Below are positions 20,266 through 27,033 of a DNA stretch of 34,864 nt, piece after piece. This DNA is from an uncultured Negativibacillus sp. (GTDB taxonomy: Bacteria; Bacillota; Clostridia; Oscillospirales; Ruminococcaceae): assembly GCF_944388365.1 (NCBI RefSeq), contig NZ_CALXIN010000018.1:1-34864 (forward strand). The letters run 5' to 3'. The notes under the pieces were generated by a model, which worked only from the letters and a program-made list of their open reading frames with translations, ran no database searches and was not told the DNA's origin. The first letter of the stretch is position 1; every line of letters starts with the position of its first letter. Position numbers and translations under genes: made by a program.

Positions 20266-20781
20266 ATGTTTTCTTTTCTTCGCAGAAAACCTAAATTCAC
20301 CGTCCGCGTCAAGGACTATGAACAGGATAAACTGGTTGCAGGAATGTCCGTCACTACCAGCAAAAATCGTCTGCAAAAGGATGTTTCCTCGCTGCAAAAA
20401 CGCTTCCAAAACAAGCGGGACAAGCTGGAACACCTTTCTAACCCCAGCGGTACGATTGTCGTCTATCGCCAGCCTGACGACAAAGGATATTTTTCCTATT
20501 TTGTCGGTGACCTGGTAGACAGCTGCCAGCAGGACGAAAACTTTGAAGTTGTTACCCTGCCTGCCGGAAAATATGCTCATATCAGCGTCGATTTCAAGGT
20601 TCCTTCCGACCTGACGCTGGCTGTCGCGAAAGCAAAATACTTTTTCTTTCATAAGTGGCTTCCGGACTCCGGCTATCAAGTCATCGGTGACATCGAATCT
20701 ATCGAACTGTACGACCGCCGCAGTAATATCGGACTGCCGTCGATGGATCTGATCTTCCCTGTTGAATCTATCCAGAAATAA
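20266..20781 (+). CDS. GyrI-like small-molecule-binding domain protein (stand-alone)
   Basis: This 171-residue cytoplasmic protein looks like a free-standing GyrI-like (SOUL/bacterial effector-binding) domain. After a basic N-terminus it has YEQDKLVAGMSVTT, later FSYFVGDLV, FEVVTLPAGKYAHISVDF and FFHKWLPDSGYQVIGDIESIELYD, which is the classical end of this fold. Such domains bind cationic or amphipathic ligands, often fused to AraC or MerR regulators, but here there is no DNA-binding region. The start at 20266 follows TTTGGAGG; the open frame upstream overlaps the aminopeptidase gene. It lies 40 bases after that gene and ends at a bidirectional terminator. Confidence 0.8.
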   Translation: MFSFLRRKPKFTVRVKDYEQDKLVAGMSVTTSKNRLQKDVSSLQKRFQNKRDKLEHLSNPSGTIVVYRQPDDKGYFSYFVGDLVDSCQQDENFEVVTLPAGKYAHISVDFKVPSDLTLAVAKAKYFFFHKWLPDSGYQVIGDIESIELYDRRSNIGLPSMDLIFPVESIQK

Positions 20782-20796
20782 ATTTCTGTATAACAA

Positions 20797-20833
20797 AAAA
20801 GAGAGGAAATACCAATGGTATTTCCTCTCTTTT
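20797..20833. terminator. Bidirectional terminator between GyrI-like gene and nrdG
   Basis: A perfect 17-bp stem (20797-20813 with 20817-20833) with a three-base loop and A-run/T-run ends separates the convergent genes and can terminate both. Confidence 0.9.
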
Positions 20834-20840
20834 ATTTTGC

Positions 20841-21362
20841 TTATTGTGCGGATTCTCCAACCCAGCTTTCACGGGTTTCCAAAACCGCCTTGTTTTGTTT
20901 CAGGCTTTGTGGAACATTGATCACACGCTGATTCCGGCTTCCGCGAAAACGCAGCTCCAGCGTCCGCTCCTCCAGCACAAACCGGCCGTCGACTAGAATG
21001 TCGATGTTTTCCAGCAGAGTTCGCTGCTCCGGCGTTCCATTCATCAGTTCCTCAAAGGTATACCCGCTGTACGACGCCACCTCATAGCCGTGCTGATGCA
21101 GCAGCTTGGCAAGCTCTGCATGTTCCAGCGGCTGTGCAAACGGCTCGCCTCCCGAGAAGGTAACTCCTCGGATCAGTGGATTTTTCTGAACCATCTCCAG
21201 AATCTCCTGAGGTTCTATCCGCTGGCGCTCCTCAAAGGCCCAGGTTTCAGGGTTCTGACATCCAGGGCAGTGATGCGGGCATCCCTGGCAAAATACCGTC
21301 AGACGGATGCCAGGGCCATCCACAATGCTTTCACCGATGATTCCTGCTACGTTGATCTTCAT
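20841..21362 (-). CDS. nrdG: Anaerobic ribonucleoside-triphosphate reductase activating protein
   Basis: This 173-residue radical SAM enzyme generates the glycyl radical on NrdD. It has MKINVAGIIGESIVDGPGIRL followed by the cluster motif CPHHCPGC (C28, C32, C35), then TFSGGEPFAQP and DILVDGRFVLEERTLELRFRGSRNQRVINV near the end, all typical of NrdG. Its ATG follows directly after the TAA of the small glycyl-radical gene, with only a weak ribosome binding site, so translation is probably coupled to that gene. This matters because the target glycine is carried by the neighbour rather than by the large NrdD chain. Confidence 0.96.
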   Translation of the reverse strand: MKINVAGIIGESIVDGPGIRLTVFCQGCPHHCPGCQNPETWAFEERQRIEPQEILEMVQKNPLIRGVTFSGGEPFAQPLEHAELAKLLHQHGYEVASYSGYTFEELMNGTPEQRTLLENIDILVDGRFVLEERTLELRFRGSRNQRVINVPQSLKQNKAVLETRESWVGESAQ

Positions 21363-21527
21363 TTATCTGCATCCACAGGAAAGACCATGTTTTACGCGGT
21401 CATGCTCTTCCGCTTTCTTTGCATCGTTCCATTTGTCCATGGTTCCGACCAGGTAGCCGGTGATACGGCGGATTCTTTCAAAGCTGACATCTTTTCCTAC
21501 GGTAGACTGTTTCTGCATAGCGGACAT
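21363..21527 (-). CDS. Stand-alone NrdD glycyl-radical domain (54 residues)
   Basis: This 54-residue gene reads MSAMQKQSTVGKDV, then SFERIRRITGYLVGT, then a basic helix with KKAEEHDRVKH, and ends in CGCR. RRITGY with the following RVKH is the C-terminal glycyl-radical motif of class III ribonucleotide reductases (compare RRVCGYL and RRVKHL at the end of Escherichia coli NrdD), with G24 as the predicted radical site. The neighbouring large NrdD ends before this motif. GGAG lies nine bases before the ATG, 53 bases separate it from the nrdD stop, and the reading frames differ, so this is a separate gene and not simple readthrough. The stop abuts the nrdG start. Role is inferred: radical-bearing subunit of NrdD. 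Confidence 0.88.
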   Translation of the reverse strand: MSAMQKQSTVGKDVSFERIRRITGYLVGTMDKWNDAKKAEEHDRVKHGLSCGCR

Positions 21528-21580
21528 CGTTCATTTCTCCTTTTTATCTTTTACTTTATTTCCATTGTGATTATTTGTTT

Positions 21581-23866
21581 CTATTCAATTCCACGGAAGG
21601 TTGGAATATCTGGATACTGTTTTCTCAGCTGTGCCAGTTTTTCTGGGCTGATCGCTTCGCCGTCGCGTCTGCCGCAGCGTGGGCATACATCGCCGATAAC
21701 ACCGACATAGCCGCAGACAGGGTCGCGGTCAACCGGATGGTTGATGGAACCATAACCAATTCCTGCATCGTGCATGCAGCGGACAACCGACTCAAATGCA
21801 TCCACGTTGTTGGAGGTATCGCCGTCCAGCTCCACATAGCTGATGTGACCGGCATTGGTCAGTGCATGGTATGGAGCCTCTTTGCGGATCTTGTCAAAGG
21901 CGGAGATGTTGTACCATACCGGCACATGGAAGGAGTTGGTATAGTAATCTCGATCGGTAACACCTGGAATAATGCCGTAGCGCTTTTTGTCCATGCGGAT
22001 AAAGCGTCCCGACAGGCCTTCTGCCGGTGTTGCAAGCAGAGTGAAGTTCATCTTCATCTCCTTGCTCTTGCGGTCGCAGTAATCGCGCATGTAACCGACG
22101 ATCTCCAGACCCTTCTTCTGCATCTCCTCGCTCTCACCGTGGTGATGACCGTACAGTGCGGTCAAGGTTTCTGCCAGACCGATAAAGCCGATCGACAGTG
22201 TTCCATGTTTAAGAACCTCGCGCACCTCGTCGTTTGGTCCCAGCTTGTCGCTGTCGAGCCATACGCCCTGTCCCATCAGGAATGGGAAGTTGTATACGCG
22301 CTTGGATGCCTGAATCTCAAAGCGATCAAGCAGCTGGTTTGCAACCAGATCCAGCATTTTGTCCAGCTTCTGATAAAATGCCTTTTCATCGTGGTTGGAT
22401 TCGATAGCAAGACGCGGCAGGTTGATCGAAGTAAACGACAGATTTCCGCGTCCATAGCTGATCTCGCGGTTCGGGTCATAGACGTTGCCCATGACACGGG
22501 TACGGCAGCCCATGGTAGCTACCTCAGTTTCAGGATGACCTGGTTTATAGTACTGAAGGTTGAATGGCGCATCCAGGAAGATGTAGTTCGGGAACAATCT
22601 CTTTGCACTGACCTTGCAGGACAGTTTAAACAGATCGTAGTTCGGGTCACCTTCGTTGTAGTTAACCCCTTCCTTTACCTTAAATACATGGATCGGGAAG
22701 ATGCAGGTTTCACCGTGGCCCAGACCGGCATCGGTTGCCAGCAGGATGTTTTTGATTGCCATTCTGCCCTCTGGACTGGTATCAGTTCCGTAGTTGATCG
22801 AGCTGAATGGAGTCTGTGCGCCTGCACGGGAGTGCATGGTGTTCAGATTGTGAACAAAGCCCTCCATCGCCTGATAGGTGTCGCGATCTGCCTTTTTAAC
22901 AGCTCTGCGGCGGGCAACGCTCACCAGACGCTCTGCCTTCTCCTGTGGGATTTTATACTGCTCGCACAGTCCTTCTGCCACGGCAGCATCAAACTCTTTT
23001 GCACCCTTTTCCAGACGTGCTGTAAAGCCTGTCTTTTCCCTTGCTTCTGCCAGGATTTTGTCGATGGACTGTTTCTCATCCTCGGTATCCAAAAAGTCCT
23101 CCACGCCCTCTGTCAGCTTGTTTGCATAGGCTTTGCGGAAGGTTTTTGCAACACCCAGCGCCATTCCATAATCAAAGTTTGGAATGCTCTGACCGCCGTG
23201 CTGGTCGTTCTGGTTGGACTGAATCGCAATGGCAGCCAACGCTGCATAGCTCTGGATGCTCTGCGGTTCACGCAGGAATCCATGGCCAGTCGAAAAGCCA
23301 CCGTCGAACAGATTGATAATGTCGATCTGTGTACAGGTGGTAGTCAGCGAATAAAAATCAAAGTCGTGGATGTGGATATCGCCCTCACGATAGGCCTTTG
23401 CCTGTTCTGGTGTCAGCAGGTAAGCTTCGTTGTAAGCCTTTGCTCCTGCTGTGCCAATCTGCAGCATGCTGCCCATCGCAGTATTGCCGTCGATGTTTGC
23501 ATTATCGCGTTTGACATCGCTCTGTCTTGCATCCACCTTGGTGATTTCGTCGATGGTTTTCATCAGACTTGTATTTGCCTCGCGGATACGTGTACGGTTT
23601 GCACGGTATAAAATATACTGTTTTGCAACCTCGTCAAACCCCATGCGCATCAGTTCCTGCTCAACAATATCCTGGATCTCCTCGATCTTTGGAGGGGTAT
23701 CCTGATATGTTTCATTAAGACGTCTGGTGACCGCCTCAGCGACCGCTGCAGCTCCCTGTGGCGCCGGATGGCCAGCTGCCTCCATGGATTTTTCGATGGC
23801 TGCAAGGATCTTGCCGCCGTCAAAATCGACGATACGTCCGTCCCTCTTAATAACCTGTGTTATCAT
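21581..23866 (-). CDS. nrdD: Anaerobic ribonucleoside-triphosphate reductase, large chain lacking the glycyl-radical tail
   Basis: This 761-residue class III reductase makes deoxynucleotides from ribonucleotides without oxygen. An N-terminal ATP cone (VIKRDGRIVDFDGGKILAAI, residues 5-90) gives allosteric control. The barrel has TTTCTQIDIINLF and FSTGHGFLREP (thiyl-radical cysteine region) and ATMGCRTRVMGN (second conserved cysteine). The tail has VCGYVGVIGDVCPRCG, a zinc-type cysteine cluster, and then ends at TFRGIE. The C-terminal RxxGY glycyl-radical motif that normally follows is missing here and is encoded by the next gene. The ribosome binding site is AGAGGGG. A strong promoter with NrdR-like boxes lies upstream. 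Confidence 0.95.
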   Translation of the reverse strand: MITQVIKRDGRIVDFDGGKILAAIEKSMEAAGHPAPQGAAAVAEAVTRRLNETYQDTPPKIEEIQDIVEQELMRMGFDEVAKQYILYRANRTRIREANTSLMKTIDEITKVDARQSDVKRDNANIDGNTAMGSMLQIGTAGAKAYNEAYLLTPEQAKAYREGDIHIHDFDFYSLTTTCTQIDIINLFDGGFSTGHGFLREPQSIQSYAALAAIAIQSNQNDQHGGQSIPNFDYGMALGVAKTFRKAYANKLTEGVEDFLDTEDEKQSIDKILAEAREKTGFTARLEKGAKEFDAAVAEGLCEQYKIPQEKAERLVSVARRRAVKKADRDTYQAMEGFVHNLNTMHSRAGAQTPFSSINYGTDTSPEGRMAIKNILLATDAGLGHGETCIFPIHVFKVKEGVNYNEGDPNYDLFKLSCKVSAKRLFPNYIFLDAPFNLQYYKPGHPETEVATMGCRTRVMGNVYDPNREISYGRGNLSFTSINLPRLAIESNHDEKAFYQKLDKMLDLVANQLLDRFEIQASKRVYNFPFLMGQGVWLDSDKLGPNDEVREVLKHGTLSIGFIGLAETLTALYGHHHGESEEMQKKGLEIVGYMRDYCDRKSKEMKMNFTLLATPAEGLSGRFIRMDKKRYGIIPGVTDRDYYTNSFHVPVWYNISAFDKIRKEAPYHALTNAGHISYVELDGDTSNNVDAFESVVRCMHDAGIGYGSINHPVDRDPVCGYVGVIGDVCPRCGRRDGEAISPEKLAQLRKQYPDIPTFRGIE

Positions 23867-23968
23867 CTCGATCCCCTCTTATCTTCAAATTTTAAAATTT
23901 CTGTATAAAAAACTTTTTTGGATTTTCTCTGTGTCTGTGACCAGATATACCCTTTGTATTGCCGCTTT

Positions 23969-24023
23969 TATCTATACTTTGTGTCACCTCGTAAGTTATA
24001 CCACTATATCTTGGGTTTGTCAA
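23969..24023 (-). promoter_or_regulatory. nrdD promoter with paired NrdR-like boxes
   Basis: On the minus strand, TTGACA (24018-24023) and TATAAC (23995-24000) are 17 bases apart, a near-consensus promoter about 125 bases before nrdD. Two 16-base sequences resemble the NrdR box (acaCwAtATaTwGtgt): 24001-24016, which occupies almost the whole spacer, and 23969-23984, just past the start point. Their corresponding positions are 32 bases apart, about three helical turns, as is usual for NrdR box pairs. Matches are good but not perfect. Confidence 0.78.
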
Positions 24024-24440
24024 GCGCTTGAAAATCAGAGCAAATGAAAGAAAATCTATGATTTTTGCTGTTTTTCTCCCCCTATGCCCTTTACCCTGCT
24101 TTTTCAAGAAATCCAAGATTTTGGGTTTGGTACAAAAAACGCCGGATTTTATTGGGAGCTTGTGACAACCTCCACAAGAATACCTTATTAGTATAGTTTG
24201 CCTTTTCCACTGCTCTTTTCACAAACTCTCCCCATTTGTTCCACCGTCCGTTTTGCCGCATTACATACTGTATAAATGACCAATCCAGTCGAATGTTTTA
24301 CTTTTTCTTGTATGGTGAAATTATCGACATTTCTCGCTCACCTTTTGCCAAAATCGCAGAAGGTAAGCGAACCCGCAGCAAAGTGTGCGTGTATCAAGGA
24401 CAAATTTAGGGAAAGATGAGCAGCAGAGACGACACACAAA
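24024..24440. other. Intergenic region between nrdD promoter and secG terminator
   Basis: About 420 bases with no supportable gene. It contains AT-rich segments and a few short inverted repeats, but I recognise no RNA or mobile element in it. Confidence 0.5.
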
Positions 24441-24473
24441 AAAACAGGGACAGCAGCTGCCTGTCCCTGTTTT
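24441..24473 (-). terminator. Rho-independent terminator after secG
   Basis: A perfect 13-bp stem (24441-24453 with 24461-24473) with a seven-base loop is followed on the minus strand by a run of seven Ts. Confidence 0.9.
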
Positions 24474-24495
24474 ATGTTGTTTAGGATGGATTGTA

Positions 24496-24741
24496 CTATA
24501 CTGTAAATTTATCAATGATAGAAACAACGATTGTCAGGATGAAGAAAATCGCTGTCAGAATCTTTGTTCCCTTTACAAGCATAGCGTCTCTGGTTCTGCC
24601 GTAGTTGCGGTTGACAGCTTCGGACTGGCCACCTGTCAGCGCAGACATACCTCTTTTGCTTTCCTGCATGGAAACCAAAATGATGACCATAATGGATGCA
24701 AGAATCAGAACAATACCACAGATGATATCAATTACGCCCAT
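24496..24741 (-). CDS. secG: Preprotein translocase subunit SecG
   Basis: This 81-residue membrane protein is the small accessory subunit of the SecYEG channel. It has two transmembrane helices (IICGIVLILASIMVIILVSM and a C-terminal TAIFFILTIVVSII) separated by a cytoplasmic loop containing the family signature QESKRGMSALTGG. The start at 24741 follows a strong TTTAGGAGG site and gives the normal MGVID start; upstream in-frame codons are rejected. It is transcribed alone from a good promoter and terminated before nrdD. In many Firmicutes secG precedes rnr and smpB; neither is present here. Confidence 0.94.
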   Translation of the reverse strand: MGVIDIICGIVLILASIMVIILVSMQESKRGMSALTGGQSEAVNRNYGRTRDAMLVKGTKILTAIFFILTIVVSIIDKFTV

Positions 24742-24821
24742 TGTAAACCTCCTAAAGACGAAGATCGAACAGGAAAACTCCGCCAGCGCAGACTTCTCCC
24801 GCATCATAACCTAACTTGATT

Positions 24822-24850
24822 ATCATATCATAAGATGTCGTGTTTTTCAA
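24822..24850 (-). promoter_or_regulatory. secG promoter
   Basis: TTGAAA (24845-24850) and TATGAT (24822-24827) on the minus strand are separated by 17 bases, about 80 bases upstream of the secG start. Confidence 0.7.
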
Positions 24851-24947
24851 GTATTGAAGCCATTTTTCAAAAAGAAAATTCAAAAAAGGAAATCTATCTG
24901 TATAAAGCTCTGTCAGATGCGCAAACTATAACTGTTTCACCCATTCC

Positions 24948-25198
24948 TTGTTCGATAGAACAGCGTTTGCGGGAGGCCGATCCCTTTGGGGCGGCACCCC
25001 ATGGGGAAACAAAAAATCCGGTCATCACTCCTTTTCCTGTTAAACTAAAAGCGAGGATACCGGTAAAAAAGGACCGGTATCCTCTTTCCATCCGGCCTCC
25101 CCTGCAAACGTGGGAGCGGCTGAGCAGGCGATGTAGAAAATACAGCGTCAGGAACAGAGATGCAGGTCCTTTTTTCTGTCAAAAAGGACCTCTTTTTT
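24948..25198 (+). ncRNA. Candidate structured non-coding RNA with own terminator (unidentified)
   Basis: No protein is supported here, but the stretch folds extensively. A long-range stem pairs 24964-24970 with 25104-25110 and 24971-24979 with 25093-25101, interrupted only by a two-base bulge. Inside it are alternative GGGG/CCCC hairpins near 24988-25006 and a perfect 12-bp hairpin (25053-25064 with 25073-25084). A strong terminator follows: 11-bp stem 25164-25174 with 25181-25191, then six Ts. There is no upstream plus-strand gene for that terminator to serve. A weak promoter (TTCAAA, 16 bases, TATAAA at 24901-24906) may drive it. 6S RNA is one possibility; it lacks SRP and tmRNA hallmarks. 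The 5' end is a guess. Confidence 0.5.
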
Positions 25199-25229
25199 GA
25201 TGGATTTGTGCCCGTTTTACTGGAAAGAC

Positions 25230-25258
25230 TTGACTTCTAATCTAAAATATTGTATCAT
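25230..25258 (+). promoter_or_regulatory. Promoter of tRNA-Leu
   Basis: TTGACT (25230-25235) and TATCAT (25253-25258) are separated by 17 bases, ending 24 bases before the tRNA. Confidence 0.8.
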
Positions 25259-25282
25259 ATTTGGGTGATTATATAACGTTTC

Positions 25283-25369
25283 GCCGCTGTGGTGGAATAG
25301 GCAGACACAAGGGACTTAAAATCCCTCGGACTAACATCCGTACCGGTTCAAGTCCGGTCAGCGGCACCA
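25283..25369 (+). tRNA. tRNA-Leu(UAA), CCA encoded
   Basis: An 87-base class II tRNA. The acceptor arms GCCGCTG and CAGCGGC pair fully, the anticodon stem GGGA/TCCC encloses CTTAAAA (anticodon TAA), the variable arm is long as in leucine tRNAs, and the T loop is GTTCAAGTC-like. The 3' CCA is in the DNA. It has its own promoter and terminator. Confidence 0.97.
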
Positions 25370-25375
25370 AAAAAC

Positions 25376-25398
25376 AGGACACCCTTTAGGGGTGTCCT
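25376..25398 (+). terminator. Terminator after tRNA-Leu
   Basis: A nine-base-pair stem (25376-25384 with 25390-25398) with a five-base loop is followed by seven Ts. Confidence 0.88.
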
Positions 25399-25419
25399 AT
25401 TTTTTTATGTTTTGGAACG

Positions 25420-25866
25420 GACTCCAGGCTGAGCCTGGACGCAGTTCGCGTTTTCAAACTGTGCAGAATTTCCTCTTTTCCACTCGCGCTGTTACCTATT
25501 CTTTTTTCAAATCTTTTTCTTCCGCAGGCTGAGCCTGCACCCTATTCGCGTCTTGGGTTCGTCTGACACGCAAAAGAGAGCTCGCGTTCCGACCATCATC
25601 TTTATCAAACCTTTTTCTTCCGTAAGCTGAGCCTGCACCCTATTCGCGTCTTGGCTTTGCCTGACACGCAACATAGAGCTCGCGTTCCGACCATCATCTT
25701 TATCTAACCTTTTCTTCCGCAGATTGAGCCTGCACCCTATTCGCGTCTTGGCTTCGTCTGACACGCAACAGAAAGCTCGCGTTCCAACCATCATCTTTAT
25801 CCAACCTTCTCTTCCACGAGCTGAGCCTGCACCCTATTCGCGTCCTGGTCTTATCTGACGTTAAAA
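25420..25866. repeat. Five-copy tandem repeat, unit about 97-100 bp
   Basis: The anchor word GAGCCTG recurs at 25431, 25531, 25629, 25726 and 25823, giving periods of 100, 98, 97 and 97 bases. The last four copies share nearly the whole unit, including TGCACCCTATTCGCGTC, a TCTGACACGCAA-like segment and CATCATCTTTATC; the first is degenerate. The unit carries a small hairpin (arms around TGA): CCAGGC/GCCTGG in copy one and GCAGGC/GCCTGC in copy two, a paired base change that keeps the stem. Periods are not multiples of three, so open frames through it are accidental. It fills the gap between tRNA-Leu and rnpB. Positions 25867-25997 hold nothing recognisable. Confidence 0.9.
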
Positions 25867-25997
25867 ACAACCAACACAAAAGGTTTTCTATCCCAAAAAC
25901 ACCCAAAACATAATCTGCCTATCAGACAATTATCTCACAAAGAAAGTCCTTTTCCCAAATAGCTTGCCTGCATTTTTTCAATAAAACTGCCGGATAT

Positions 25998-26037
25998 ACC
26001 AAAACGCCCGTACTCTTTTGAGTACGGGCGTTTTGGT
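25998..26037 (-). terminator. Terminator after rnpB
   Basis: A perfect 18-bp stem (25998-26015 with 26020-26037) encloses a TTTT loop immediately beyond the 3' end of RNase P RNA on the minus strand. Confidence 0.85.
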
Positions 26038-26038
26038 G

Positions 26039-26396
26039 TGATCAAGCAAATAAGCCGGGTTCTGTTATGATGACAATCTATCTAGACCGGCGATCGCTCG
26101 ACGGTTCAAGCCACATAGACCGATGACAAAGTCGTTCGAAGGAGCGGCGGGCCACCTCTGCCTTCTGCGGTCACGGTGTTGCTTCGGATAGGGTTTACAT
26201 GGCAGTGCAGTCTCCTGCACCCCGGTGAGCTCTTACCTCGCCTTTCCACCCTTACCGGAAAATTCCGGCGGTATCTCTCTGTTGCACTGTCCCTAAAGTC
26301 GCCTTCGGCTGCCGTTAGCAGCTATCCTGCCCTGTGAAGCCCGGACTTTCCTCATGCACAGGTCTCCCTGTGCCCGCTGCCATCCTGCTTGGTCAC
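26039..26396 (-). ncRNA. rnpB: RNase P RNA, bacterial class A-like
   Basis: On the minus strand the 5' part contains GAGGAAAGTCCGGGCTTC and CAGGGCAGGATAGC, the middle has GGGTGGAAAGGCGAGGTAAGAGC-type core, and GTAAACCCTATCCG. The 3' end reads AACAGAACCCGGCTTA. These are the universally conserved P4 and core elements of bacterial RNase P RNA, which cleaves 5' leaders from pre-tRNAs with the protein RnpA. The outer P1 helix pairs about 26388-26395 with about 26039-26047. Ends are estimated to within a few bases; the 5' end is set by the promoter. P-loop layout suggests class A, not the Bacillus class B. Confidence 0.96.
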
Positions 26397-26402
26397 CCAA
26401 TG

Positions 26403-26431
26403 ATTATATCGTATTTTATCCGCGCCGTCAA
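26403..26431 (-). promoter_or_regulatory. rnpB promoter
   Basis: On the minus strand TTGACG (26426-26431) and a perfect TATAAT (26403-26408) are 17 bases apart, placing the start point near 26396. Confidence 0.88.
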
Positions 26432-26452
26432 TCCTTGCCCTGCAATTATGGT

Positions 26453-26662
26453 CTATTCCTCCTCGTCTTTCTCGACGGTGAATACCTCCTCAATGGACAC
26501 TCCAAAGACCTCTGCAATGTTCCACGCCAGCACCAGCGAAGGATTATATCTTCCCTTTTCCAGATTGCCGATCGTTTCTCTGCGCACGCCTACCAGCTTT
26601 GCCAGTTCCTCCTGCTTCATGTTGTGGCGGGCGCGCAGTTCCTTGATGCGGTTTTTAATCAT
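26453..26662 (-). CDS. Small Xre-family (Cro/CI-type) transcriptional regulator
   Basis: This 69-residue protein is essentially one helix-turn-helix domain: IKNRIKELRARHNMKQEELAKLVGVRRETIGNLEKGRYNPSLVLAWNIAEVFGVSIEEVF, followed by an acidic tail. It matches the short regulators often paired with small membrane proteins. The start at 26662 follows AGGGGG. It overlaps the end of the DUF3796 gene by eight bases, so both come from one mRNA. An inverted repeat at the operon promoter may be its own operator, suggesting autoregulation; that is inference. Confidence 0.93.
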   Translation of the reverse strand: MIKNRIKELRARHNMKQEELAKLVGVRRETIGNLEKGRYNPSLVLAWNIAEVFGVSIEEVFTVEKDEEE

Positions 26663-27014
26663 CCTGCAACCCCCTGCTCTCTTTAAATCCGTAGTAAGCC
26701 GAGGACAAGGCATAAACCGCTACCGAAACACCCCATCCCAGGGTACAGCCGGACATCAGTGCCTGACTGCTGGGCATTCCTACCAGAATTGCAAACAGTA
26801 CTGCAGCTGCCATCGACAGCATCCCAAACACAAAACCTCTGGCTGCAGAACGGCTCATATACCCTTCCAGCATCTCATCCGAGGGAATAAAGAAATACTG
26901 AAAATCCACGGCAAAGGCAAAAAACGCCAGAAAGCTCCGCTCTTCAGTAAAAACTCCAATGAGTCCCAGCAGGGATAAAAAACCTAAGTATCCATACAAA
27001 TTCTTCTTTTTCAT
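26655..27014 (-). CDS. DUF3796 small membrane protein
   Basis: This 119-residue protein begins KKKNLYGYLGFLSLLGLIGVFTEERSFLAFFAFAVDFQYFFIPSDEML, which is the family-defining repeat of aromatic and glycine residues in DUF3796, then carries two more hydrophobic helices (GFVFGMLSMAAAVLFAILVG and a later one). Function is unknown. In Firmicutes this family is regularly encoded just ahead of a small Xre regulator, as here. A strong AAGGAGG site precedes the start. The pair may form a membrane-signal or stress-response module, but nothing in the sequence shows what is sensed. Confidence 0.85.
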   Translation of the reverse strand: MKKKNLYGYLGFLSLLGLIGVFTEERSFLAFFAFAVDFQYFFIPSDEMLEGYMSRSAARGFVFGMLSMAAAVLFAILVGMPSSQALMSGCTLGWGVSVAVYALSSAYYGFKESRGLQDD

Positions 27015-27033
27015 TCTTGTTTCCTCCTTTTGT

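Noticed and set aside
21363..21580. Sequencing frameshift as the cause of the split nrdD
   Set aside because: The large gene ends at a proper stop, 53 bases of A-rich untranslatable-looking spacer with GGAG follow, and the small gene has its own ATG; a single-base error would not give this layout.
21575..23611. Very long open frame (678 codons) on the plus strand opposite nrdD
   Set aside because: It is antisense to a clear NrdD with all motifs in place; the openness follows from codon bias of the real gene. The translation is cysteine- and histidine-rich and resembles no family.
24835..25200. 121-codon plus-strand frame over the candidate RNA
   Set aside because: No ribosome binding site, a biased and basic translation, and the stop falls in the terminator; the strong base pairing fits RNA better.
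25420..25866. Possible CRISPR array
   Set aside because: Units are about 97 bases and similar along most of their length, without short repeats and unique spacers, and there are no cas genes.
25507..25906. Apparent repeat protein on the minus strand across the tandem repeats
   Set aside because: The repeat period is 97-98 bases, so each copy is read in a different frame; a selected repeat protein would keep a multiple of three.
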